Shown here piece by piece: positions 34,600 through 47,038 of a stretch of DNA of 64,000 bases. Below the pieces are notes generated by a model, which saw nothing but the letters and a program-made list of their open reading frames with translations, had not been told where the DNA came from and made no database searches. The stretch spans positions 32,364,001 to 32,428,000 of the forward strand of contig JBITNC010000002.1 of the NCBI GenBank assembly GCA_050084985.1, written 5' to 3'. The first letter of the stretch is position 1. Each line of letters opens with the position of its first letter. Origin of the DNA: Nageia nagi. Lineage: Eukaryota > Pinophyta. Position numbers and translations under genes: made by a program.

Positions 34600-37110
34600 T
34601 TTCATAATCACTACAACAAATAAGGTTAATCTCCTTATCATAGTAATAATGAATACCTAATACTACCTTTTATATACCTCAAGATTCTCTTAGTAACCTT
34701 GAAATCAATTTTAGGTAGATCATTCATAAACCTTGAAGTAAGAGAAAATCAAGGTTCTATCTAATCTAGTGGTAGTGACAAATATCAAAATTCCCATAAT
34801 ACTTCTATATATTATTACATCAATTTCCTTAGCCCCATCATCCTCACACATCCTAAAATGACTATTATGAGTAGAAACATGTTTAGATTTTTCCATATTA
34901 TACTTTTAACATATCACTAACATAATTTATTTGATATATAAATATTTACCTTAAAGTTGATAAAAAAACTATTCCAATAAAGTAATGGATCAATCCCAAA
35001 TATTTCATTTCAAATTAATCCACCATTACCTTTTAAAGTATTATTTCAATTTTTGAATAAATACTTATATAAATTGGATTATTTAAAAATAAAAATATAA
35101 TAAGAAAATCATCAACTTCCCTCTTGAAGTAAAGGTTATATGCAGTATTCACCCTTATAAATCATATGTTTGAAAATATATTACATCTATATAATTATAC
35201 CATGTCCTTCATCCTTGTTTAAGGCCTATTCCATTTCCTTTGGACTATCATGGTGAAAACCATTCTAATTATTTTTTACCTTTCTCTTAGTAAAAAAGTT
35301 CATTCATATTCAATAATTAGATACCTTTAACCACAAGTCTAGATTTGTATCTTTCAATGCATCTATTATTTTTTTATTTGGTATTTTGTATCCAATTTTA
35401 TCTCACTATTTTCTTACCTGTGGGAAATTTCAAAGTCTCCCATGTATCATTTTTTTAAATAAAATTTATTTTTCTTGCATAGCTTCTAGCCACACATCAT
35501 TGCTATACACATTTAAAATAAGAAGGATCAAATTCAACTTGAGATATTAAAGAATAATTTATCATATTTCCTTGAAGTTCTTCTTCATCATCTTTGTGTA
35601 GTTGTATCCTCTCCAACCCTATGACACTTTATCTACTTCATCATCTTGGCTCCTTGTAATCCTTCTTTTAAACTTTTTATCAAGTATTTAACTTAAAGGA
35701 TGAGTATAAAGACTTTTAACTTTTTATTTAGTATTTATAATTTTGGTAGTGAGACTTTTGAATAATCACTTGAGGAAGTTTCATTATTGTTTCCTATTAG
35801 GCTTCTTGGAAGATTTAATGGAGGAGTAGGCACACTATCAAGTTGTCCACATCAACACTACTATATTCTATATAGATGGTATTTTAAACTTAACATTTTT
35901 ACTATCTATGGAATCATCCTTCATAAAACTCAAATCCATTAAAACCACAATCTTGTTAGTCATTGGATCATAAACCTTATAGGATTTTCTAGTTTCAAAG
36001 TATCCACTGAAGATGTAAGGTTCACTTTTTGGATCATGTTTCTTTATTTTCCTATAATTAATCTTAAAATATATGCTAAATAACTATATATATATATTTT
36101 TAAAGTGAGTGTTATTGAATATTTTTTATATCATTCTTTATGAGGACTAGTCAACTTGTCAAGATCAATAATTGGATTCCAAATAAGAATATAGACTATT
36201 ATAGCATTTGTAATAACCCAATAGTGATTATTTAGCCCCTTAATTTAAATCAGGATCATTTCCATTCCAATAATAGTATAGTTATTCATATTAGCCATTA
36301 TACTTTATTAAGGTATGTAGGAATTTGTGACCTATCTTTTGATGTCATTTTCATCATAATTTTATTTAAAATTATTAAAATACTATCCTTCATATTCTTC
36401 AAATATTAAATATTTGATCTTATATATACTTTTATTCTTTATATAAACTTTAAATTACTTGAAAATACTCAAAATTTAATTCTTATTATTTAAAAAACAA
36501 ACCCAACATTTTATAAGGAAATCATCAATTAAAGTTGTTTAATAAAAGGTTTTACCCAAAATTTTAGTTTGCATAGTACTACAAATATTAGAATGAATAA
36601 TTCCAAGAAGTGATTATAAAGTTTTCCAAACTATACATTTTAGAACCTTTTATTTATAATGTTTTCCTTTTTCACATTTTTCACAATCCTCTTTTTCTTG
36701 TTCAACTTTAGGCAATCCATAAACCAACTCTTTTGTAAAAAAAACTTTAAAATTCAAAAAATATAAGTGTCTATATGCAAATATAATAAAATACTTTTAT
36801 CTTTAACTTTCATATTGGACAAGATACTCCCATTACATTCATTCTTCAAGGAAAACATATAATTATTTATATGGGAATAATGACCATAATGTTATTCCCA
36901 TGCTTATTATAAATTATATAAGACAATGACTAGAATAAAAAATAAATGAATTTTTTTCAAGACCATGAGTGTAATAAATATCATGCGTCTTATTATTACT
37001 TTCCTTAGTGCCCACTTCCATCATTCATTTCATTGTTTTAGTCCTAAAATAAACACCAATTATATTAGAAATTAAACCTTAATTTACCCTAGGTCTACAC
37101 TTCAAAGAGA
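34600..37110 (-). pseudogene. Copia element H pol remnant
   Basis: A heavily broken copia pol on the minus strand. From right to left: a protease-end segment with HDIYYTHGLEKN (about 36960-37000), GAG-pre-integrase KELVYGLPKVEQEKEDCEKC (about 36660-36720), integrase TTLIDDFLIKCWVCFLNN (about 36480-36540), the linker VYSNDVWLEAMQEKLIL (about 35460-35510), and RT/RNase H SIMGILIFVTTTRLDRTLIF followed by VTKRILRYIKGS (about 34680-34800). No LTR or target duplication was found for it. It is not the same subfamily as A. Confidence 0.75.
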
Positions 37111-37139
37111 TAAAGGTCAACTAGTTCCATACCCCTCAC

Positions 37140-37425
37140 AGTCTCTTTGAATCTATCAAGATTATCATTATGGTTAAACAAGGTTATCCCTTATCACTTG
37201 CCCTATTTGGTATCTATAGTGGTGAGCTTAAACATTTCCTTTGGCACCAAACTCATGCCAATGATATTTATTTTCTTTATCACATGCATATTACTATTCC
37301 TTCTTTTACCAACAATATGATTCTACTCTCCCATGTTTTCAATGGTTTACAAAGAAAACTATATTCTCTTGATTATTATTATGATACTTAATAACTTGTT
37401 ATCAAACATAGCATAATAAAGGTCA
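37140..37425 (+). pseudogene. LINE reverse transcriptase fragment
   Basis: Open 37170-37391: VKQGYPLSLALFGIYSGELK, then FTNNMILLSHVFNGLQRKL. These are the L1-type RT blocks VRQGCPLSPTLF..YIDEL and F(A/V)DDIVLLSxSxxGLQ. The catalytic Asp-Asp is Asn-Asn, so it could not be active. It stops next to the left end of element E at 37433. Confidence 0.8.
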
Positions 37426-37432
37426 TAGTCCT

Positions 37433-38164
37433 TATATATGCCTAATAATGATTTATTATTTATTTAATAAATCATATTTAGACTCATTAAATGATTAATT
37501 GACAATAATACATAAATCAAAATAAATCATTATTACAATGAAATACCATATGCTAGGACCAATGGAATATCACATACCATGGTTTATATTTTAAATTATC
37601 TTGAATATATAAAAGATTAATGTTATTGCTATATTTCAGCTTTCTCTCCTTTCTATTTCCTTGTAGGTTATAAATGTGGGAGGTGAAAGTTGACATCCCT
37701 ATCAGATCTCTCTGATAGGTGGTTGTTCCAAATATCAAATGTAAAGTATCTCTTGATGCCACCTATCTTGAGAAATTTGTTATACTCTCTGAGCTCTACT
37801 ATATCTCCTTTGTGCATGACATGAAACATCAAGCTCCACATAGCCAACGATGTACCCTTCCCATGTAGCCAATGATGTGCACCTTTTAGATTGGGAGGTA
37901 TAGATTTTAGGAAATGACTTGTGGGTCCATTTTAGTGAATATTCATTGCAATATCATTTTAAGTCTGATCATAATCCTCTAAAGATTCATTATTGTTATA
38001 CTTTAAGGATTGTACACAAATTGGCTACTTGTGCACTTTGTATCAAGTTTATATGTTTCATGTACATTCATTCTATATCTAATATAGAGTATATCATTGT
38101 ATTTATAGACCATTTATTTATTTATTAATTTGACATATTTTTGGGTATACATTTTGGTGAACCC
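37433..38164 (+). repeat. Element E 5' LTR and primer-binding site
   Basis: 719 bp; first bases drifted to TATATATGCC (TGTAGATGCC in the partner). TTATAAATG near 37669 is a TATA-like box. A perfect hairpin, CCTATCAGA and TCTGATAGG around a TCTC loop, lies at 37698-37719. Ends in TATACA, then the primer-binding site. Confidence 0.8.
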
Positions 38165-38339
38165 AACATTCTTACACACCTAGGTCTTCACCTAGGGTAA
38201 TCTTTATGAAAATTCATGAATCCATTTTCACTATTATTTGTCCCTCTACCTAAAGGTCTTTGAATAGTAGCTAGAGAAAATGATAAAAATAGGTTTTGTT
38301 CTACCTATATTTGAAAAATGGATTGAAAGATAGAGCAAT

Positions 38340-39206
38340 CTAAAGTTTCTAGGGGAAAGGTTAATTTTAATGATATTTGAAGAAGTGTTAGGCATAAGCC
38401 TGACCTACCTCTACAAGAACCTCACCTTGGTAACCATGATACTTGTAGTGACTGTGAATCTAAAAGCTCTAGTAAGAAAATGAATATTATTGGTGAAACT
38501 CCTCATAGATTTGATATAAATATTGAACATTCTAAATTTAATACTATAATTTTGAATAGACATGAGGATACTTTTGATGATAATCCTAATATTGAACAAT
38601 TAGATAGAATTCCTATCCATATGCAATCTATTAAGGAATTGATATCTGATAGAAAAAAGTTAGAATATAACATTACTCATAATGCTAAAATTGTTATTGA
38701 TTTCTAACAAATTATGATATATTAGAAGAGAACTCTACAGCTTCGTAATTGTTGGATAGTTTATTTTCTTATGAAAATGCAAGTTCAAGAAGATGAAGGA
38801 TTTCTACTATCAATATCGACACTGATAATGGCATGTCACCCTATGAACATGCTGCCACTGGCATTAATGAAGTTGAGATGGAACCTACTCTCAAAGGTAA
38901 TGAAGATGTTTCAAATCCCTCAAAATAAGTAGCTATTGAGATCGATGAAGATGAAAGTGAAGATGAAGATTATGACTACCTAATTCTCAAGCTTGATCAC
39001 TTTAAAATAGGTACACTTCCTAAATGTAAGGATATTGTACAAGATAATGATCATGTTCAAGCATAAGTTGCAAATCTTGTTAATGATGCTTATAAGAACA
39101 ATCTTGATTGGTCATTAGATTGAATAATATTAAAATTGAGATCCTTCATGATATGTAAGATACCATCTCCATTCATTTGGAGCCTTATACATAATAATTA
39201 GAGTTT
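38340..39206 (+). pseudogene. Element E gag N-terminal region
   Basis: Broken reading upstream of the capsid domain. One open piece (38480-38707) reads MNIIGETPHRFDINIEHSKF and EQLDRIPIHMQSIKELISDR. A later acidic stretch (DEDESEDEDYDYLILKL-like, about 38940-39000) follows. No domain is recognised; assignment rests on position between the primer-binding site and the gag domain. A segment at 38695-38835 is repeated at 47650-47790. Confidence 0.5.
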
Positions 39207-40530
39207 GTGATGAAATTGCTTGATAAATTGGAACATGAAAGAGTCAATAGAAATGGACCATTTATTATACTTAAAGAGAATGATATTAGAAATATAATAG
39301 TTCCATCTCAAACCCCTCCACCACCCATAATAAATAATATACCTATTTTTCAAAATCCATCTCTTGTAGTTTCAAATCCAACTAAGGAAAGGATAAAGAA
39401 ATTGGAAAAGGAATTGCTTAATGATGACACTGATGATTTCTTATTTTTATTAAAGCATCCTTTGATTGACATAATTATCTCTATAGTGTTCAATAGGAAA
39501 ATGAGTATTAAATTTACAAAGTTTGATGGTTTTCAAGATCCTAGAATGCATGTTAGAAAATTTCAAGAAGCTATGGAATATATGCATGATGAAGATTTGC
39601 ATGCTAAATTATTTTCACATAGTTTGAAACATAATGCATTGAAATGGTACTTTCTTCTTCCTAAAAAGAGTATTGATAAGTATAAGGATTTGATTCATCA
39701 ATTTTTGCAAAAATTTAAATAGAATATTAAAGAAAAAGTTCACTTTAAAGATTTTTGTAAAATTAAGCAATTGCCTAACCAATCTTTGGCTGATTTTGTA
39801 AAAAAAATGGAAATAAAATACTAACAAAATTACAATGCTTGAGCAAGATTTGAAAGATACATTTGTAAATGCATTATTTCTTGTCTATAAGTTATTGGTT
39901 ATTTCATCATCATGATATGACATTAGGTGAAATGATGGATATTTTATTTAAAAAAGAGGCTTGTATTAAAAAATTATATGCTATGCATAATAACAAACCT
40001 CAAACATATGATAAGAAGGTAAAAACTCTTGAAACAAATAAAAAACTTAAAGTAAATAATGTTGATAATAAAAATTATAAAACTTGAGCATATGAACAAA
40101 AAACCCCTAAAAGAAATAATAAATCTCAAAGGAGATTTATAGAGTTGACTGATAGTGCTAAGAATATTCTTAATGTTTTGTTGAAAGAGGAACTTATTAA
40201 GCTTCCATGTATTATTAAACCTAAATTCTCTAATGGTATGCCTAAATTTTTTTGATATGAGGAATTTTGCAATTATCACAAGGTACCTAGATATTTAACA
40301 AGAAATTGTAGTACTCTAAGGCATATTATTCAAGATTTCATTGACAAGAAAGTAATAATGATGGATGATAATACTAATACAAATGATGGACTTCTGTACC
40401 TTGATAATGAAAAATTAGGAGCATTCATGAATCCCTTACCTCTTGCACAACCTAGAGGCTACATTGGTATGATAAGTACTTCACATGGTTTGGATTATTA
40501 TTTTATTAACAAATGTAGATGCAAAATCTA
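39207..40530 (+). pseudogene. Element E gypsy gag and zinc finger
   Basis: Open 39207-39722. The Retrotrans_gag domain starts near 39510 with MSIKFTKFDGFQDPRMHVRK, then FQEAMEYMHDEDLHAKLFSH, ALKWYFLLPKKSIDKYKDLI; after a stop NIKEKVHFKDFCKIKQLPNQ and SLADFVKK follow. The zinc-finger part, near 40255-40340, reads EEFCNYHKVPRYLTRNCSTL and HIIQDFIDKKV, the CxxH..C form of plant gypsy gag. It would form the particle that packages element RNA. Stops near 39720, 39820 and 40250 break it. Confidence 0.85.
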
Positions 40531-40884
40531 ACATCACTAATAATGTGAAACCCTATTTGTATTCCTCCCACAATGTGGAAAACATGAAAAAGAAGGTGCC
40601 TCTCTTCATTCTTACCTTTACAAAATGTATCTGGGTTGCAAAAACATCCTAGGTATGTAAAATTATTGCTTAAAATATAAACATTATGATTGCAAGGTAC
40701 ATTAGCTAGGTTGTTTATTTGTTTGACCATTATGAATAGTTGTTTATTGTAAGCATATGTTTATTGATGTTTTAATTTCATGGGAAATTATGCTTTCACT
40801 ATTCCCTAACATTTCCATTTTATTGTTTGAATCCCATGCCATTAGCAATGTTCCCTATGTTTTTAGGCTGGTAATGATGTGCAA
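40531..40884. other. Element E internal, no gene seen
   Basis: Protease and RT would be expected here in an autonomous gypsy element but no such motif is readable on either strand. Confidence 0.5.
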
Positions 40885-41290
40885 TTCTCGGGACAAAATT
40901 AAAATGAGTAGTATTTTATTAATGCTTAATACATTTTTAACTAATTAAAGTGATGAAAATGTAAATCTAATATTGTTAACAATGAAAAAATTGAACTTAT
41001 TAGTCATTTGATACCTCAAAACCTAGCTAGAAGGTTTGCTTATTTCTTTCTTTATTGATTGAGAATTTTAATAACTTAACTATGAGATATTGCATTAATA
41101 TATATTGAAGTGTATTGTTTGGATTCATTGAGACTTAAACATTGTATAGATGATCTTTTAGTGGTTGGTTTATTATTGCTTGTGGTGCATTTACACCCTT
41201 TTTATAATAACATTATTTAATGCAATAAATATGAATTATTAATTAATAATAAATCATATTTAGGCATATACATTTTTCCCCTCTTTGGAT
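40885..41290 (-). repeat. Element G 3' LTR remnant and polypurine tract
   Basis: The right end at 41272 reads TGTATATGCC on the minus strand, preceded by the tract AAAGAGGGGAAAAA (41273-41290). The same tract context precedes the LTRs of E and F. The left limit is set by a short match of 40885-40935 to 47583-47640. Confidence 0.55.
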
Positions 41291-41930
41291 ATATAATGAA
41301 AGGTATTGAATTTGCATAATCTAAAGAATTAAATAAGAAAAATATATGCCTAAAATTGAACCATTCCTCCTTAATCATTGTTGATTTGATGCCCCTTGTA
41401 TGTTCCTTTTTGACTTGATTTCCCTAGGAAAGCTCCATGAATGGGGTTATCAAGAAAAAAATAAGATGGGAGAAGATGATATTCTAAGGTTTCCCTAGGA
41501 ATTCACTAGAAACTCTCATCTTGAAGGATCGATGATATCTTTAGATCTACTCTCTAGATGGATTCCTAAGGCCATGGCCCATGATGCAACTAGAAACTCT
41601 TTTCTTCTCCCTTGATGGATGTGGGTAACTCCATTTTTGATATTAGCTACTTACTTTTGATCTAGCTTCTTGCCATATCAACACTAGTATCTACTAAAGT
41701 AGTAAATCACCATTGGTATCTATAAGAAATTGGCTAACATATCAATATTGGTATCTATCAAAGAAGTGACCAATAAATTAACATTGGTATCTATCAAAGC
41801 AATGACCAATAAATTAATAGTGGTATCTATCAGAGCAGTGGCCAATGAGTAACTATTAGAATCTACTAAAGCAGTGGACAATGAGGACTTGGATAAAAAT
41901 AGAGATCTAAATGAAACTCATTTTCAAGTG
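41291..41930 (-). mobile_element. Element G internal fragment
   Basis: Minus-strand internal sequence of a gypsy-like element related to E and F. It is interrupted at 41930 by element 2 and continues at 47522-47582. It carries the 36-bp coding repeat at 41685-41892. No RT or gag is recognised. Confidence 0.5.
41685..41892 (-). repeat. Six-unit 36-bp tandem repeat (12-residue protein repeat)
   Basis: Units start at about 41685, 41714, 41749, 41785, 41821 and 41857; the last four are exactly 36 bp. Each contains TGGTATCTATCAAAGCA or a variant. In one minus-strand frame four units read on as ALIDTNVNLLVT-like 12-mers: ATALIDTTINLL, VIALIDTNVNLL, VTSLIDTNIDML. Confidence 0.8.
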
Positions 41931-42416
41931 TGAAGGAATTAACACTAACAATATAATTCCTAAACTAATAAGATCACATGAAGGCTCATAATTACATTAA
42001 ACAAATACACAAAGCAATCTCACAACATAAGATGTAAAGTGGTTCCTCCAACTAGGAGTACATCCACTAACTAGATCTTTACTTCTCTCACAAATATAAC
42101 TCTCTTACAATTCTCCTAATCTCAACTCATACACTTCTATCCTTTAGCATATCCTTACTCTATAATTAGTATTTCATTACAAAGAGGGATACTTTTATTT
42201 ATAGGCCAAAATCCCTCCTTAGATGACCTCAGCATGACATGCACATCTTTGACCCAAGGGGCATGCTCATGACTTGGAGTGTAGGATGAGTTATATTATT
42301 ATATTCAATCAAATACTTAAGGTATCAAATAATACCCTTAAGTATTAGTGAATTTACATAGAATATTTAATACATCTATTTACAGCAATGCATTATACAT
42401 TCCAAAACTCCCCCTT
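41931..42416 (-). repeat. Element 2 3' LTR and polypurine tract
   Basis: 477-bp LTR with the U3 inverted repeat near 42305-42352, then AAGGGGGAG on the minus strand. Confidence 0.85.
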
Positions 42417-42514
42417 AATGCAATATTGGGATAGAGCGAGTAAGAGAAGAATAAGAGAAAGTAAGAGAGTTCTCCTCCAAATAGATACAATGGAGATGAG
42501 AAATTTTTACTCCA

Positions 42515-43740
42515 TTCAATGGTTTATATACTCCATTTAATTGCTATCTATTGTAATTTGTATGCTACATTGGACTGCCATGCCTACATCCACAAGAGTA
42601 TTTTGAACCACTCACTGTTGCATGGGTAGTTTGTCATCATGGGCTTCAATGGTCATCCATGTACTCTATTTGCATTGCTTGGCAAGGTGGTCATCATATT
42701 TTATGCCATTTATTTTCATTTACTTATTACTTTCTACCTCTTTCACATCAATATCTTTTGGGATTAGACACATCTGACTCTAGCATATTTGAAGTTGATG
42801 CTAGTTCTTCAAATTTTGGTGACCATGTACTAGACTAGCCTTAATTAAGCTGTAAGTGCCACCCACTTGGGCTTGTCAGTGGAAATCTTTTCCAATGTTT
42901 TAATAAAGTAAAGGACAAGGCCACATTATTTATTATGCTTGTATTAGATCCATTTTGATGTTCCCATTGATGATTGATGATCTAGTTAGTTTGGAATTCT
43001 ATAAATTCATTGTATTCTAGTTGATCATCATCATTTTCACTTGTGTATAAAACTTTCAAAGAGAGCTAACTCACTTTATTAGTCATCATGGATATGACCA
43101 TTTTCCAAGGTCTACATGCAGATCTTCCCTAAGATGTTCTTTATTGATGTATTTAAGGTCAATTCTCACAATGTGCTTACACTATGCTGTAGATTGCAGT
43201 GCGATAAAACCTAGTTTGCATATAAGGTGATTGAAGTCTCTATCGATGGGCAATCTGCTTTATCCATCACTTAGAGAATGTGGAGTAGTTGCACCTCATA
43301 CTCACACTTGTCTATCATCTAAATTGGACATGGAATATCATTCTTTATTATTCATGGACACCTTTTATCTTCCATTTTTTACATTATGTAGGTCCTGCAA
43401 GGCTACATCCTCAGGAGGACTATCACCCTTATACTATTGCATTTATATTATGGCAATGAAATATTCATTAGGAGTCCACTTATGTGTCATGATTAATGAA
43501 AGAAGGGGATCAATGAGTTTCCTACCCATTTTTTTACATCAAGTGTCATTTTGCCCCATTTACTCATGATGCATTATTCCATATACCTAGTTCTCTTATC
43601 TCAGATCCTAAGAGTTATAACTCTAACTCTCCTGATCATGCCAATAATTCTATGTAGTTTGGCTATTCACTTGGGCATGTGAGTGAAAATTTTCAGAAGT
43701 AAATATTATTTTTATTTCTATATTGTATTAAATCATTTAT
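42515..43740 (-). pseudogene. Unrecognised coding-like segment inside element 2
   Basis: No counterpart in element A. The minus strand gives a protein-like reading with a few stops from about 43560 to 43080: MTHKWTPNEYFIAII, GDSPPEDVALQDLHNVKNG, SRLPIDRDFNHLICKLGFIA, CKHIVRIDLKYINKEHLRED, LHVDLGKWSYP. A plus-strand open frame of 112 codons (43231-43569) overlaps it. I do not recognise either. It could be a captured gene piece or diverged retroelement protein. Confidence 0.35.
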
Positions 43741-46700
43741 TAGATACAGTGCCAAGTTCACAAGATAAGTCATAAATACAATAATTTTAATATTGTAAAT
43801 AATGATGCACAGAAAACATAATAATGCTAGTAAACAAGGATGAGCGAACCCTCATGCTTATAGAATAAATCACCATAGCACAACATAAAAATAGAACACC
43901 ATTGAATATAGAGTGAAATTATTGAGGCTTGTTGTCTTTTCTAAAATTAGACCTTCACTTAGATGCCCACATAAGAGGAGCCTAGGTCCTACCAATCCTT
44001 AACCAGTTCTCCTTGGGTAGCAATATACTCTCATAAGGAGATGTATGAACTATTTTCTAAGGTTAAAAAATTTATTGGATCAGCCAAATTATTAATCTTA
44101 ATTAGGTTTTACGTTGTCCTCCTAGGTTATCAGGATAATCTCTGAATGGATGTGTAGATATGTGGTATCACTACACACATACCTGTCCACCTATTGGAGT
44201 TAAATCCATACCAACAAAGGACTTAGGGGCAATTAAGTAGTATATACTTTTCACCACTTGGATCATCAAACTTAAAGGTTTCAATCCACCTATCCTCACC
44301 TCATGGCTTCCCAAATAAGTCATGTTGCAGAATGTACGTGCAGATGTGTTCATATTAGGGGGTTGCTCATATCAATGTTTGCATTTTGTTTACATAAGCA
44401 AATAAATCAAAATGTAAAACATGAAATAAAAGATCATAAGTAAAACATCATCGATTCAATAACATAAAATTTAAGTGTCCAATGGGTTTTGTTTATGAAC
44501 CCCTAAAGGACATCGTTACATCATCTCTTATCTTGCACAAGTCCATTAACTATGCATAAGAGCATACATCAATCCATAAGTATAAGTATGTATCATTAAC
44601 TTAAATAAGTATGCATCAATCCAAAAATTAAGAATGAATTATGTCTTTATAAAAACTAGAATTTAAGAGGCATAATCATGTATTTTTAATTCATATGCAT
44701 GTATCTTCAAAATTTAAGGTCATAAGCATGCATTTTGGATTTAAAAAATAGTTAATTTTATCACCAAAAATTAAGTTTGAAGAAAATATTAGGCATGCAT
44801 AAAATTTTAGGTAAACTACTCATAAATTAAAATATTTAACCTAATTTTATCCCCAAAAATTAAGCTTGAAAAATATATTAGGCATGCATTTTGTATCTTC
44901 AAAAACTTTTAAGGCATAAGCATGCATTGGTGACTTAATAATATGTAAGTGAAATGTGAAGTACTTGAGCTTTTCACACCAAAAATAAACTTCTAAGTAA
45001 AGCATGCCTTGTTGAATTAAATTTTAAGTCCTTTTTAATACCAAAAAAATAAGTAAAATACTCTAAGTGCTCCCCCTTTTTACTTAAAAAACAAGAGCTA
45101 GAAAAAGGATAGAAAACAAATGACATCATAGCAAGATCATGGTGGAATAAGTAGGAGCAAGTTTAGCAAATTGTTCATGCTGTGCCACCAAGATCAAATG
45201 GAGGAGTCAAGAATGGCCAAGAGATAGGATAGGTTCAAACAAAAGAATGTATCAAGGTCAAAAGGACACCATGAAAGGAGAATCATAAAACAAAAGTCAT
45301 GGGGGTTGGTGGTGCATGTAAGGAAATTTACCAAAAATTGCATAGCATGCAAGCTATTCTGAGTCTGCCTTGTGTGATAAAAAATGAAGTCAAAGATTAT
45401 GCAAGGGTCCTTCTACTAGTGGGATGATGAGGGAAGGTAGGGATCCATTGAAAAAATGCACAAGCAAGTAGCCATGAAACAAGAATATATGGTGGTCAAA
45501 GAGACAAATAGGAAGGTGGTGACAAACAAACTAATGTAGCACTATAGGATAGTCAAAGGGTAGAGTAGACTCCATTTTGATGAGGCATTTTGTCAAACAA
45601 TTCACTATTTGATTAAACATATTCATTTTATGCATAGCTCAAGATTAATGCATCCATGAAACTATGTTTGCATCATTCATCATGTCAAACAATGATCAGG
45701 ACTTATTTAGTCATCCACATTTTGCATACATGGCTATCAAGGGATTCACAACCATAACATGTGATAGATAATTCCTTGTAAAGGGTCTATGATGTATGTA
45801 TAAACCCAATGGTAGATCTCCCAATTTGGTGCAGGCTTTGAGGATGCAGGAATGGTGATGTGATCTGGTTGCTGTTCCCTAGTATATTGCAAGGGAGGAA
45901 GAGAGATAGCACAAGAGACCTAACCCTACTAGCATTATCATGATTATATAAGGGACAAGTTGCATTATAGGAAGAAATCAAAGGTTTCCTAAGCCATAAA
46001 TGTTGCCATGAGATGAGGAGAAATGCAAATGATTAAATTTGTGCTTATGCTCCTTTAATGCCTATATTTATCATACAAAGTTTTGAGCTACACCATGCCA
46101 TAGTGGAAAACACATTTTGGTTGTGAAATGCAAAACAATATGCTTTACATTGGAGGAAATACAATGAATTAAATTTGGATCACTAGTCATGCACTCCTTA
46201 CACACCTTTATGATGCAAATCATAGAGCCTTGTAAAAATAATGGAATAAAAGTAGAGAGGAGAGGGCACATAAGGAGGTGAAAGCATGGTGCTATAGGCC
46301 ATAGGTGAGTGGGAAGATATGATCTAAGAGGTGCCTACAAACACCCCCTATTACAGTCAACAAGTGCCTACAACCTAGAGTCAATGGAGGGTGTAGGAGA
46401 GGTTGGTAAAAAATAGCAGAGGGGAGGGCACTACCAATGAATTTTGTTTTTTTTTATTGTTTGTTAAATTGAGTATATGGGTACATAATGAAATGTTGGT
46501 AACAAAATATTATATTTGTAAAACAAAGTGCTCCTTCCACTTTTGTTTAATTTTGTATGTACCAACTATATCTAGTTATTTGTTAAACAAATCTATAAAT
46601 TTTGTATACCACATTAAGGTACAAATGCTCTCAACAAATAAAACAAAAGTAAAGATAAAGATGCTTTACAAAGAAAAAGGGAAGTAAATAATGTTACTAT

Positions 46701-47038
46701 AACATTATTGTAAGTAAACTAACATTCACACAAAGTGTTAGTATAACCACAAGAGATGGTAATAATATCAATATAAGTCATTATAGGCAAATTTTCAAGA
46801 TCACACATGATCCAAAAAAAATTGCAAATGAGAAGGCTTCAAGAACTAGAAACTATCAACATATGGTTAGTATAATAGTAATCCAAAATCAACAAAACAA
46901 GGATATTATACCTTGCAACCCATTTACCTCACAAGGAGCAATGGAGAAAATGAGTATGAGCCTTCAAGTGAAAGATGAGGCCTCCAAGATGAAGATGTAG
47001 AACCTCATATCAAGGATGTGAAGAGGGGCCTTCAAGTT
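43741..47038 (-). other. Element 2 leader
   Basis: 43890-44390 aligns with 21820-22310 of element A. Degenerate AAGCATGCA clauses follow at 44690-45010. 45080-46900 has no supported gene. The minus-strand leader near the primer-binding site matches the other A-family leaders. Confidence 0.6.
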
